Shown here: positions 45,521-57,500 of the stretch, one piece after another
How positions within the stretch are numbered: the stretch's first letter is position 1
Layout of the letters: each line of letters starts with the position of its first letter
Assembly (NCBI GenBank): GCA_005406025.1
Contig: BGZK01001019.1
Coordinates: 162,922 to 226,921 of the forward strand
Source: Eumeta japonica
Taxonomy: Eukaryota > Arthropoda > Insecta > Lepidoptera > Psychidae
Length of the DNA: 64,000 nt
Reading direction: 5' to 3'
Program-made: the position numbers and the translations under genes
The notes under the pieces: model-generated
Databases searched by the model: none
The model's input: the letters and a program-made list of their open reading frames with translations, nothing else
Told to the model about the DNA's origin: nothing

Positions 45521-47084
45521 ATTACGATAGCATCGCATAGCGTGGCGTAGCGCAAGCGACATTAAAATATTATTCGAACTTGATCGATATCTGGCCTCAT
45601 GTCACACGCACTGCGGAACGCGCCTGCGAATTTAAATCGGTGGAATATTACGAAACAAAAGGTTATAACTATAAAGAACAATGAGACGTGTGTGATCGTA
45701 CACAATAGTATGTTTTAATCGGTTTCAAAAAAGGAGGTTTTATTGTATTCTTCGGTTATGGCACGCAATAACTCCGACATTTGATAAACTAAAGATCACA
45801 TGCCGTAGTAAAACCGTTGGACGTTTTGAGACAAACACCCCTCAACGATTTTGCACGCACAGATCTGATGAGAACGATATTCATGATGATGAAAACGGTT
45901 TCGTTTCATGAATGCTTCTAAATAAAACTGAGTGGAAAACCACGACTCTCAGAACTTTCATTCAACCGCATGATATCACTTCTGTGAAATTCTATGGACA
46001 ACTTGTTAAACATCTCCTTTGAAATGTTAAGTAAAATATATTTTTTTAATATTTTCTTAAACGCCTATTCCAATGTCCAATTTGTTTCCCGTAAACATCG
46101 CGACCTCGTTTGAGCAAAGTACTTTGTAGGTTTTCAATACAAATAAATAAAACGAAAATGTTCAAAGAGATTTCATAGGCTTTTATAGGGTTAACACGTA
46201 TTATTAACGTGCTTTATTACGAACAACTTTCGCAAGTAGCTATTTCCACTTAAAAAAACTTCAAGAATTTAATACGCCTAGTTGCGTTTCACATTATTGT
46301 AATAGTAATTTAACAAAGAAGTAGATGGGGCTTTCATTTTCTAAATAAGAAATTAGGTGATATCAATTTTTAATGCAATTATAGCAACATAGTTGTCATT
46401 ACGAAGTCATCATAACTTTTTATTTACACCGCAAACTACGTCGCATTTATCAGTGTGAACAATGTGCAGGTCATGTATTGTGCTCCTTTTTGGTCAACAG
46501 AATTGTACGACATATGAAATGCATGCATTACACGTCATCGAAGACGTCTCTGATTGTCAGTTTCGATGTTTCGTTCCGTTAGCAAATTCGATACCTTAAC
46601 CAAATCCAATATGTTAGGAAAGTAACACAAAAAGAACAAATTCTATAGACTTGATACACACCTATATTTGTAGACTTTATTAACCTTATAGATATTATTA
46701 TAACCTAATCAACATAGGCTACTTTTTTCTATAAAAAAAACATCCCATTTTTCTTGCAAAACGTTTGTCCGAGGACAACTCACAGAATACTAAATTGATT
46801 TTGTTTACACTGTTCTACAGACAATATTTTTTTTAGACACAGAGGCTAACTACTATTTACAGCGGGAAAATATCCCATCCTCGAAAGAAAATTTGTTAGT
46901 ATGGTAATTTAATTTTAATTTAATTTAAGATAAACTCACCAATCTGAACTACTTCTAGTATTTAATGGTAATATCATTAACGGCGCAAGTTTAGACGAAG
47001 AAATGTAAACGTCCGTGTACTACATACAAGCGAAAAAACGTGAAATATATAACACAAAAAATCAAACACAGATTATTTTATTAA
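45521..47084. other. AT-rich stretch with one zinc-finger-like frame
   Basis: AGATCTGATGAGAAC (45,861-45,875) repeats a word of the element at 9,068-9,226. 46,412-46,580 has a short frame with a zinc-finger-like reading (see findings). Otherwise nothing recognised. Confidence 0.35.
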
Positions 47085-47300
47085 GCACTAGCTTTTTGCT
47101 TGAGGTTTCGCTCGTATGAACATGGAGTCCATCACTTAATTAAATCAATCGGTTATAGCTAACACGAGCATCGTTCGAGATGGATCACTATCAGCACCAA
47201 GAGCTGGATCGGAATCGAGGGCGCGACCGGTATTGGGATAGACGGCGGGTTGGAAATAGCAATCAAAAACAGGCCCGTGATCGGGTCAGGGTTGACGGCA
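47085..47300 (+). repeat. Composite repeat, second copy
   Basis: CACTAGCTTTTTGCTTGAGG followed by TTTCGCTCG is the common lepidopteran retroelement tail. 80 bp on comes a GATCGGAATCGAGGGCGCGA / GATCGGGTCAGGG block, in the same order as 11,060-11,400. Confidence 0.5.
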
Positions 47301-48096
47301 AAATTGAAAAGTTGTTGCATATGTTTAAATATTAAAACTGTAATGTATTTACTTCATTTTATAACTTTTTTTTACGTCTTTTTAGAAATACTATTCGTAT
47401 ATCCTTTTAGAGTGTGGAAAGAAAAAGACAAATGTGGGTTGAAATCGCATGGAGAGAGGTGAATACTATCAATAAGTTATCTACCACGTTATTTTTAATG
47501 TGACCCAAATTTATTTGTGGTAACCAAAATAAGTGCAAATGTAAATTTCTACGTACAATAATGAAAGATTTACCATGTTATTAAGCTATTGCATAGCTTC
47601 TATCGCGGGCCTTGAGCGTAGAAACCGAATCCAGAAATTTCGTAACGAAAATAACCTAACACCCCCCACTCCGACCGGCAGAGCGATGATACTTTTTACT
47701 TTTGCCATCTATCGATGAATAGCAGAACTTATAATGACTTTTTTGAAATATCACGCTTGTCTCTTTAGTTCAGCAACTCGCCTCTAGGTGGCATTGGTTG
47801 TATCGGCGTTACTGCGCATGCGTAATCCCCCTCTTCGCCCCGCAATCTGATGACTCATGCCTGCTTAGAGTTTCGGCGTTAGGGCACCTCTTATTTGTAT
47901 TTACTTCATGGTACGACTCTATGAAGCTCGCACGAATCGAGACGAGCTGCTCCGAAATCGGACGAATACGTAATCAGCTGTTTGTGAGAAAGTATATAGG
48001 TGTATAGGTATTTTTCATCTATGTACAACAGTTAATATTTGTACTCGTATAATTTGTGTACAAAGTGTTTTAAATATGAATAAACAAAGTGCATTT
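47301..48096. other. Mixed stretch, nothing recognised
   Basis: 47,600-47,950 is moderately GC-rich (CTCTAGGTGGCATTGG, GCGTTACTGCGCATGCG) but holds no supported exon. Confidence 0.35.
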
Positions 48097-48149
48097 ATTA
48101 AATTATATATTCATATATTTATATATTCATATATTAAATTATATATTCA
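48097..48149. repeat. Direct repeat ATTAAATTATATATTCA
   Basis: The same 17 bases occur at 48,097-48,113 and 48,133-48,149, with an internal TATATATTTATATATTCAT. AT-rich local duplication. Confidence 0.75.
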
Positions 48150-48399
48150 CGTGTATTGTAAGATAATAAAAATATTTTGAACAATATTAACTTCTCATTT
48201 ATTTAATAAAAGAAAAAAAATTGTTTTCTTATCGGTCACCACGCTCAAAAAGTGTAACTTGAATTAATATCAAAGAAAAAAAAACAAAGGAAAAAAAATA
48301 CTGCATAAATAAAATAAATAAATAATTATAATTGCATAAGTTGATAAAAAATACTATGCAATAACTTTATCGCGGTAGTCCCCGAGTGCCACACGTTTT

Positions 48400-48812
48400 T
48401 TTTTATACCATAAATTTTATGTAAGGTTTCTTGTTTCGATGTTGGATTTTTTTTCAAAATTTTAAGTTCCGTACATTCTAAAATAAGAAGGAATGATCAA
48501 TTTTCATCTACTTTCTTAAGTAAAACCTCTTATTTTAAAATCGTAATACATATTTGAGAGCCCCAAAACAATGCCTTTAGTTCAACATGTCACATGGTAC
48601 AGTTTGCAATACTTTTTTTTAAATTTCTAATTTGTTTACTTTATTTACGTTACATATCTGTGTTAAAGTTAGAAAAATTCATATGCTTACCAAATTTCCA
48701 ACTTAACCGTGCAATAAATTCGGAGCAAATTGGTCACAGACGGACAGACAGACACTCACAAGTGATTCTATGAGGGTTCTATTTTGTTTTTATTCGCACG
48801 TACGGAACCCCA
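48400..48812 (+). repeat. Lepidopteran-type repeat, copy 3 (tail part)
   Basis: Ends with ACGGACAGACAGACACTC, TGATTCTATGAGGGTTCT and ACGTACGGAACCCCAACAAA, the same tail plan as copy 2. The upstream 300 bp are more diverged. Confidence 0.55.
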
Positions 48813-49489
48813 ACAAACGCAAGTAAGTAATAACAAACGTAATTAATTAGAAGTAGATTTTAGGAGGCGACTTTTAATTCCTTAAAAAAATGCTTTGTCT
48901 CCCAACATGCCTCCGTATGCGTTTCGAATGCTTAACGGCAATCTATATATTCCGCCTTTATATGTTTTCGTAGGTACTTTTAAAAGTACTGAACTACCTA
49001 GTAAATACATACTGACCCTTCCGTAATTCTATGATAATTGCATCTTCAATAGTTCATTAGCTATGAATTAAATGCATCCCGCAAGGCTTTGTTAACAACT
49101 GACTACATAATGAATGACCCATGTTGATAGCTAGTTACCCAGTTTTCGGCTACGCGACTGATAATGAAATATTTATGTACAAAATGACGCTATAACATAA
49201 GTCCGTTTCAGCGATTGGAAGACAAACGAAGATGTGGTGGCAATTGTGTATGATCGAGACATACTTAATTTAAAATTACTACACTAACACTAATCAAATA
49301 AAACAATATGCAATGACTATGATATTACGACGTATACGAAAAATTTAAAAAGCAAGAAAAAAAAATCCTTTTTTTATTATTGTTATCGGCGTACGTCAAC
49401 AGAGAACCATAGAAATAAAGCAATGCAGCACTTCAAAAAAAAATAACACTCCAGCCGCAGATAGGGGCATTGTGCACAAAACAATAAGT
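48813..49489. other. AT-rich stretch, nothing recognised
   Basis: No supported feature. Confidence 0.45.
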
Positions 49490-49640
49490 TACAGGGCCGA
49501 GCGCGCGCCGATAAGTGCCACGATAACTTATCTCGCGATCAATACGTCGCACGCCGGAGCGGCCCGCGCCGCGCCGCGCGTCAACTGTTAATAATTGTTG
49601 ATTGATCAAAGGAGAGACGTTGCGAGGTCGAATTGTTCGG
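49490..49640. promoter_or_regulatory. Compact island with GATA, Hox/Exd and TCF motifs
   Basis: GATAACTTATC (49,522-49,532) is a palindromic pair of GATA sites, with another CGATAAG just before it (49,508-49,514). After a run of GCGCC repeats come CAACTGTTA (Myb-like, 49,582-49,590), TGATTGAT (49,599-49,606, a classic Exd/Hox site) and GATCAAAGG (49,604-49,612, TCF/LEF). No open frame. The density of recognised motifs makes this one of the better enhancer candidates in the window; function is inferred. Confidence 0.4.
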
Positions 49641-50499
49641 GATTAATGGACGCGACCATTGTATGGATAAAAATGGGAAAATGTTTGTCAAGGTACGGGG
49701 GTGCGAGGATGAGTACTAGATTTCAGACGATCGAATTCGTTGAATGAACCAAATTCTAGATTGCAGCTAGTATTCATTCACATTGTAGTAGATTCACAGT
49801 CGCTCATGTATCCCGATACAGTATGTCTAGTTTTTACACATAGCCAGACCGTTAGCAAATTTTTTGCAGCTCCTGCATTCTATTATCGTTGGATTGATGC
49901 ATAAACAACATATAGACTTGATTGCGGTTACCCAGAGCGCGACATTTTATAAATGTAAATAAATAATAATTGAAATACAACCAAAAAAAGGAAAGGTAAC
50001 CTCTCATATTTAGAATATTAATTGTTGATATTAATTTATTACTGATATTGTATTTTTATCAGTTTATTAATTAGAATGTTACTTTGTCGCGTATATTCAA
50101 AAATGATTCTGTGTGCGTATCTACGTAGGTAAGAAATCGTCCACATATTTTATTTTAGGCAGCTTTTTAAGCGCCACAAAGATACGTGATCAACATTTGT
50201 CGCTGTTATCGCGGTTGGCATGCATGCGGGTGTTTGTGTGTAAACGTAAAATATAAAAATATAAATTTAATGGATAAGGTAATTATTTTTTTAAGTTATT
50301 TCCTTTTAAATATTTACATTTAACTGATTGTAACGAAAACGACAAAAAATACCTCTACAACTTTTTCAATATTCTCTTACCCGCTTACTTTTATCTTTAT
50401 TTCCGTTTCCAATTTTAGTTCAATTTTGTCTATTGCCTGTCAATGAAGAAATGTCTTTTTTCCTCTATCTCCTCATGGAGATGGCTGTTATAATACTTA
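49641..50499. other. AT-rich stretch, nothing recognised
   Basis: No supported feature. Confidence 0.45.
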
Positions 50500-50780
50500 T
50501 GTTTCATTTCATCAGACTTTTATCACGCCCCTACAGGGGCACACCATCCCACTATCTTTTCATTTCAGATCAATAGAAGCCTCCCACGCTGGTTAAATGT
50601 GGGTCGGTAGCTGATAACGAACGTTGTCACCGGTGCAACGATTAATGTCCGGGATCCACGGCTTAATGTAACCGAAACAGGAAGTAAACAGATTTAGTTT
50701 GACTTAAGCTAAAACCTCATTGATCAATTCAACCATGGACTTTATCTTTTAATTTGAAAGCAATAAGGTGGCTAATCGGC
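50500..50780 (-). repeat. SINE-body-like fragment
   Basis: CTCCCACGCTGGTTAAATGT and GGGTCGGTAG mirror the ACCCGCATTGGAGCAGCGTGG body motif of butterfly SINEs. A related scrap lies at 60,300-60,345. Confidence 0.4.
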
Positions 50781-50840
50781 CACCACAACTATTATCTTTA
50801 TAAGGAATATATGTAGTTTACATTTTGGTAATACTTAATT

Positions 50841-51323
50841 TTAACCGACTTCAGGAGGAGGTTCTCAATTCGATTATATATTTTTTTTATTTTTGTTACC
50901 TCAGAACATTCGACTGGATAAACCGACTTTCATAATCCTTTTTTTATATGAAAACTGGTGCTTCCCGTGTGGTCCCATTTTAATTCGGTTCAGTTCTGAC
51001 AATGACATTCATGAGAAAATCATATAAATCTTAAGTTTGCATTATGTACGCGACAAATGGATGAATAACTCAATGTCACGCTAATCGATTTCGATGATTC
51101 TTTTTTATTAGAAAGGATGTACTTCAAGGGTATTTTGATGAGACTTTGGTTAGGTTCTGATTATGGGATCCATGACAAAGTAACGAACTCTTCAATTCTT
51201 TGGAACAAATTAACAATACTCGGCGAATCCTTTATAGGCTATCCGGATATTTGAGTCACCTACCGTAAGGTCGTTATAAACAAGTCGAATTGAGAACCTC
51301 CTCTTTTTTTTGAAGTCGGTTAA
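50841..51323. mobile_element. Non-autonomous inverted-repeat element flanked by TTAA
   Basis: The left end TTAACCGACTTCAGGAGGAG (then GTTCTCAATTCG, to 50,872) is mirrored by CGAATTGAGAACCTCCTC...GAAGTCGGTTAA (51,286-51,323). TTAA stands at both extremes (50,841-50,844 and 51,320-51,323). The 410-bp interior is AT-rich and non-coding. Elements with these GAAGTCGGTT ends are very abundant in Lepidoptera. TTAA at the ends would suit piggyBac-like integration, but that is unproven. Confidence 0.75.
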
Positions 51324-51454
51324 AAACAGTCTTAATTAAAAACCCAAGGTTATATTTTGGCCGTGAATCTTATACCATTATAATTTATAACGAGAGTGTT
51401 CTATTGTCTTTTAACTATGACAAGTTGTTAACATCAGTACACACAATAAAAAAA
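51324..51454. other. Spacer between two inverted-repeat elements
   Basis: AT-rich; nothing recognised. Confidence 0.4.
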
Positions 51455-52727
51455 ATAACAAAAAAACAGACTTAAAAAAACTATTGCAAAACAAATAAAT
51501 ATGCACTAAAAAATTAAAAAAAATATTGCGTATTCTTCTACAACTTAATAATCAACTTACTTTTTCTATTCATCACAATGTAGGTACGATCTATGTATTT
51601 ACCACGCAAGAAGGTAGGTAAGTACCTACCCACTTCAAATTTAACTCAACACATACCCATGAATAACAAACAATGATCAAAATATTTTTTAGAGTTCTCC
51701 TAAAGTCGTTCCAATCGTTTATTTAACTTTTGACACCTCGAGTACTAATCAAATAACGATGCCCTAATGCGTTACCGATTCGATTTCTTTTATAAATCGA
51801 TTTTATTCATGAAGAAGTTTTAATCGATCGAGTCCTCAGAATCTCCCCATATCATTGCCAATACAATGCAATTAAATTAATCTGAGCCCAAGTTAAAGGA
51901 TATGTTGCGAGGAACAATACAACTCCCGCTTTCACCGCAAAAAAATGATGGATTTACTTGAAAATGCGTGTGAAAATGTGACAACTGAAAACTGGGCGAG
52001 TGGTAATAAAAAAAAGTGATAATGTCCGATTGGGATCGAGATATTGCATTTGACAACTTATCTATCCACGAATTGGTAATTAATATTACTAAGAACTTGA
52101 GTGATGATTATGATTCCAGTTCATACGGAGAAGATACAGACGATTCTATATAATTAAAAATAAGTATTACATTATTTGTATTATATAAATACAATAATTT
52201 GTAAAACACAATATTATATAAACACAATAATTTAAATACATGTTTTATTTATAAATCGATAAACGGTTTTTAGTCTCTGATCATTCAGTACGAATGGCAT
52301 ATCACTAAGTGGGCGGTGCCCGTCCATGAAGTACGGTATTCTCTGTAGTACATTGTCTATTGCTAGGTATATTGTAGTGTTTCCTCGGCTGACGCCGACT
52401 GCAAAAATAACAATAATTGTAACTACATTATATTATCGTAATAATTTGATTGATTTTAAGAAGTTTAATATTTTTATTTTTTTTTACTTAGAGAAATCTA
52501 TAAAATATTTTGATCGTTGTTTGTTATTCATAGGTGTGACGAGTTAAATTTGAAGTAGGTAGGTAACTTACCTTCTTGCGTGGTAAACACATAAATCATA
52601 TCTATATATTGATGTGTAGAAAAGTAAGTCGATTATTAAGTTGTAGAAGAATACGCAATTATTTTTTACTTTTTAGTGCCTATTAATTTGTTTTGGAATA
52701 GGTTTTGTTTTGAAGTCAGTTTTATTT
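51455..52727. mobile_element. DNA transposon with ~200-bp terminal inverted repeats
   Basis: 51,455-51,650 and 52,530-52,727 are diverged inverted copies. They share ACCACGCAAGAAGGTAGGTA, GTAGAAGAATACGCAAT and TTGTAGAAGAATACG-type words, AAAACAAAT.AAT..GCACTAAAAA, and an outer GAAGTCAGTTTTATTTTGTT (right) against AACAAAAAAACAGACTT (left). The interior holds a degraded transposase end (see next entry). The outer ends resemble the GAAGTCGGTT family of the neighbouring element, so the two may be related. Confidence 0.75.
51930..52153 (+). pseudogene. Transposase C-terminal remnant (IS630/Tc1-like, tentative)
   Basis: Two frames make up one protein end. 51,930-52,019 reads FHRKKMMDLLENACENVTTE then NWAS. 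After a frameshift, 52,022-52,153 reads MSDWDRDIAFDNLSIHELVI and ends in the acidic tail DDYDSSSYGEDTDDSI. Ser/Asp-rich acidic tails after an EN.W..HV.K.E-type segment occur in lepidopteran DDE_3 (IS630/Tc1-like) transposases. That comparison is from memory, and the catalytic domain is not present to confirm it. Position inside the long terminal repeats supports a transposase origin. Confidence 0.45.
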
Positions 52728-52899
52728 TGTTAAAATTTTTGTTTATGGTGGAGTCATATTTTTAAGAATTTGACTCCATGTATATCGAATTTTAATGTGA
52801 TATCTACCGGCAACATTGCGTACCGAAATCTAATCAATTCAAACAATTTCATTAATTCATTATTGGTACGCATAATCAATCAGCGCACGCTTATTAGTG
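52728..52899. other. AT-rich spacer
   Basis: GACTCCATG-type words near 52,750 and 52,771 form a short inverted repeat (GGAGTCATATTTTTAAGAATTTGACTCC). Nothing else. Confidence 0.4.
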
Positions 52900-53075
52900 T
52901 ATCGAAAGTCTCGACCTACATCGGGGGACGCGTAGAGGATGTGTCGGCGATAAAACTACCCCCTCCTCCTCTCGCCCCTCGGCCTACCAGTGCGTCAGCC
53001 CCGCCCGCCACCGAACTCGAGCAACATTCCGTGTCACGAGATAAATATTAAAACGAACGAAGCCGGGGAACGATC
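52900..53075. other. GC-rich patch, candidate conserved non-coding element
   Basis: CTCCTCCTCTCGCCCCTCGG and CCCCGCCCGCCACC lie within AT-rich flanks. The 93-codon frame across it is Pro/Ala-rich by composition and matches nothing known to me. Confidence 0.25.
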
Positions 53076-53920
53076 ATAAAAAAAAAACATCGTTAAACTA
53101 TTCGCCGGCGAACGTTTTTATTTTACAATTATTTACGGCTACACGACATCTCTATACGATGAAATATTTCATTACGGAACGCGGCGAACGACAAACTTCA
53201 CGATACTCCTCTCTTCTGTGTTGATTGATATCGATCGAAATATTCAACGGTCGTTTTTTTATGAAGAAAGTCGTACCCCAACCTGTTATTTTATTTATAC
53301 CTACTTTTTTTTATAAGCCCCCTCCTGTTTCCCAAATGATTAGCTAAAGACCACGGACTAAGCCTATTAGAGATATTGGAACTACGTTTGACGGGGAATA
53401 ATATAATTTATCATCCGACATGTTTACGAACTACTCGTGACGCCTGCGTCAAAATGTTTGACAGCGCTGTTTATTATATTATAGATGATCGTAACATCGA
53501 TACGGTAAAAATGTTCGTGTAATATAAAAAAGGAGAGATATATATTTGGAAGTTTCCGTCTACGACTTGGCCAACTACAATATTTTTAGACGATAATTCT
53601 CGCAATAAAAAGTGAATCCTTTTCCTTTTCACGAATGTCATAAAAGAAAGAGAGATGTTCTGTTCCCTAATACAACTTATATAACTATGTTGGCAATGAA
53701 AATATTCATGTCGAGATGTGACAATAGTACTGTCACTGTTGTCAATTCTCAATATGGATAATTTATTTCATAGGTGTGATAGGTTTTAATCAAAAAATTG
53801 CAATATATTTATTAATGGATATATGCTTCGCGCGAATTCTTTAGAAACGCCGCTATAAATAATTAAAGGCCCGTCAGTTACCCAATAAGTAGTTAAACAA
53901 TCTTTCAAGCTGCATAGACG
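53076..53920. other. AT-rich stretch, nothing recognised
   Basis: No supported feature. Confidence 0.45.
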
Positions 53921-54100
53921 TAGAAGATACAGTACAACGCACGAGACTTTGCCGCTCTAAGTTGCCGGCGAACGATGCAATGCGCAGGTTTAACACTCCC
54001 CGACCCTTCCTTCTTCTCCCCTGCGTTCCTATTTTACGCGATTGCGACGTTTTGGTGATTAATTTCACAACGGCAGTTTCGTGCGTTGTACTATACTTCT
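53921..54100 (-). mobile_element. MITE-like element, copy 2
   Basis: Ends TAGAAGATACAGTACAACGC (left) and GCGTTGTACTATACTTCTC (right) are inverted copies, extended by ACGAGACTTTGCCG / CGGCAGTTTCGT. The body in reverse orientation matches copy 1 at 22,353-22,520 (ACGTCGCAATCGCGTAAAAT, AGGGGAGAAGAAGGAA, GGGGAGTGTTAAACC, GCGCATTGCATCGTTCGCCG). About 180 bp and non-coding. The overlapping frames on both strands are shadows. Confidence 0.8.
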
Positions 54101-54479
54101 CAACACGAAAAAAATCAAATATTAGCATTTTATATAAGCTATTTTTTTCGTGAAAACACTGTTGTAAAAACACAAAAACAGCAATAAATTCGTATGATAT
54201 TAAAGCTCTTTTTATTGAAAAGTTTACATTTGGTATGTTATTTAGTGATTTTCAGAATATATTATATACTTATTTTCGAACAAAGTCATGTAAGAATTTT
54301 TTTACGTTCCGTTCTATCATTGAAAACCGAATCCGTTGTGCGCTAATATTAAAGACCAGAAATAAATACAAATAATGTAATCTCTGCACGACGCAAAAAT
54401 ATCCGACGCTACTAAAAGGAGGAACTTTTACACATAAAAAGCGCAGTGAAAAACCGCAACACATCACGCTAATACGTAG
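54101..54479. other. AT-rich spacer
   Basis: Nothing recognised; a 92-codon minus frame ends here without homology. Confidence 0.4.
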
Positions 54480-54570
54480 GCTTACGCAAACGGCCGCAGT
54501 TGGCGCGGGCACTAGGGCGCGGCCACACCGGCCGTGGAGCGGCCGCACGCGAGCCGCTCATTATGGATGA
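54480..54570. other. GC-rich patch
   Basis: AACGGCCGCAGTTGGCGCGG and ACACCGGCCGTGGAGCGGCC. Possible conserved non-coding element; no exon recognised. Confidence 0.25.
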
Positions 54571-57500
54571 ACCTTTATCACTTAATATTGTGACAAAGTG
54601 CTATCGGGGCCAAGGGGCGAAATATATGATTTTGCGTCATGCTTCAGATCTACGAACTAAATTAAATATACCTACTATATGTACGATAACCTAGACAATA
54701 AATATCAGGAAGTAACACCAAGAATTTCACCTAACTTTCTACAACTCGTGCCCAGATATCACATTGACCATGTGAATTAGCAGCTCATTAAAAATTAGTA
54801 CGTTCAAATAGACTATGCCATTTCCGAAGTTAATCGTGAAACAGAAAACAAAGTTTCAAGTACTTTTCAGTAAAAACTTCAAAGATTCTCATGTCTCTGC
54901 TAAAATTTTACAAATGTTAACAATTATCTTTCAACTTATTCCTATAAATCAAACCTTATGTACTTTCTGTAAATCATTGCAATAAAGTTTCTAAATTCAA
55001 TTTCCTGGTGTGAGTGGCCACGAACGTCCGCAATTACAACCCGTTACCATCCTCTTTGAAATAGACAGTATTTTCTTGAAGGTACTAATGTCATGTTTGT
55101 TCGAAAAAACCACAGATGGATTTTCGTTCTATAATTTTGAAGTGCGCGGTAGACGGTTGCGCATAAGACGTACTGCGGTAGACCGCCAATTGTCGACAAG
55201 ATGGACGCGGAATTTAGATGTGCGTAGGTGGTGAAACTCAGTGACTGGTACGAAATGGAACAATTTCTCGGATCATTCACCGAAATAAATTTGACAGAAT
55301 ATGCTATAAGTTGCAGAGACCGAAAGTCAAAGAATCAAACATCACTCAACATATCTACAACTAATTTCTAAGATTGCAATATTAAATGCAATATTGAGAG
55401 GAACGCCAAAATGAAGAACAACCTCAAAAAACTTTTCTGCAAAATGCTCATGGTAAGCCTGTGTTATAGGGGATTGATTTGCAATAAGTTAAGTGTACCT
55501 CACTTCAGGACCTCTTTCAGAGGTGTCGCGATTTTGCATACAATTCGTGTCAGGCTTTGTTTTATCTGTTTCAAAGTGAGGTTAACTCAATCGAAATACA
55601 AGGTGTTCACGGTACCGTTATTCACACAACAATGAATGATAATAATTAATAGCGTAGTAGTAATACGCAAAATAAGCAAAGAAGAGGACAGTATACAGAC
55701 TGGCAATCACGAGCATAAAATCGGAATACAATTGTCAACAAAGACTTTAATATTCCGCTCTGTGAGGAACTGCCTATCCACTTACACAATCGTTCAGAAA
55801 ACCTGTAGCAGAAAAGTTTCGCACAAGAATTTTATGCCGAACCTGCTCTAAAGGTTTAAGTGCATTCGAAATTAACAGCAAATGCTTCTCCATTGCGTTT
55901 TCAATTTGATTGGTCACTAACAGTTGCCGAGCCACGAAAATAAAATACACGGTCGCAGCATTGCTTCCTTCTTATAATAATACGAGGAGATGTGTCAGTC
56001 ACATAGGACATAAAGAGATAATAAAAATGGTAAATAAGCAGAGCGCGCGTGCGCGATGGAATATGAGTAAATAACTAAATGAGTTTGGAACGCGTGCTGG
56101 ACTTAATACGAACTGGCAATGTGAAAAACTAACCAGATTCTACATAATTTAAAATTATATTAGTGGTATTTTCCATTCATGTGGAGGCAATAATAAAAAG
56201 TCTCTAGTTTATTGAGCCTGAAAGGTCGTCTGTTTTAAAAGACGCTTGCGCTATTGCTGTTTTCCATGAAATTGAAAGTGTAGCGGAACAATGCGATGAC
56301 TGCAGTACGTGAATTAGAACTAGCACTAATTCAAAGATATGTATGTCTTCTCAGCATTTCCAAGAAGTAGAGTGTTTTGTACACAGGCTTTTTGAGTAAA
56401 ATGAATATTAAATACTTACAACATAGGACTGAGGAGAAATAATCCTCTAGTCATTAAAAGCCGATCTTTATGCCAAAGTCGTACCTAAAAGACGTCTTTT
56501 TTTTTTAATATGAGCCAGTGGCTTGGTGTTTTTACGCAGTAATGAGTAAAGGTTGATAAAATTTATCTTTTATTGCTGTAAGGAAATTTATTTTTTATGG
56601 TACTGAAAGCAATCTAATTGTACTGCTACTCATGAACTCTAAACATTCGCTCACAATAGACGTTGCTGAGATTCATCATCATAGGGTACAGCTAACTTGC
56701 GAATGTAAAGTTCTATTTCCTACGTCAACAACACATTCGGCTTCAGCGTTGGGGTCCTTCCAAAATATGGCTGTCTACAGGGGTAGGATGCACAAAAGGT
56801 ATACATCTTCCATTCCAATACATAATCTGTATCGCCGAACATGCCGGCTTACGTGCAAATGACAGAATAAGGGTAGCACTACGCTACGTTAGACAGCGGT
56901 CTGACAACCCTATCATAGCACCGAAGGACAATTGATAATTAGCTATAAGCGCATCAACAAAACGTCCGATAAGAACAAATATGTTTTTTCACATCTGGTT
57001 TCAATATAAGCGAGGTAATCATCCGCGGCAGATCATAAATGAAAATAAACGTAGATCTCGTTTTGTGATGTTATATGTATCCAAATCTCTAAAAATCACG
57101 TAAAATTTTCGAGCTAATAAAATGGAAAATAACAGAGGTCGCGAATTCAGGGCTAATTCAGTTTTCAGTGGCGTAAATTATACATTAAGAAAGAAAAATG
57201 AACGCGGATTCTGTATTGAGAATCAATACAAGAGGAATAATGTATGCATCGTTAAAAAAAAGTTTTAATAGATAGACTATCTTATTTCCCATTCAATAAG
57301 CTAAAATTATTTATTTCAACGTAATCAATCAAAATGTTATTACCTACTATTTCCAGCAAATTTCACTCAGCCATATATTAAACTTGCTGAAACAATCGCT
57401 GACAGTAAGATGAAAATTAAAGAAAAACAGAACCGAAATTGTATCAGGATCGTTGCAAATGATTTATGATCCCGAATTTTTCACCGGAATAATCTCCAAG

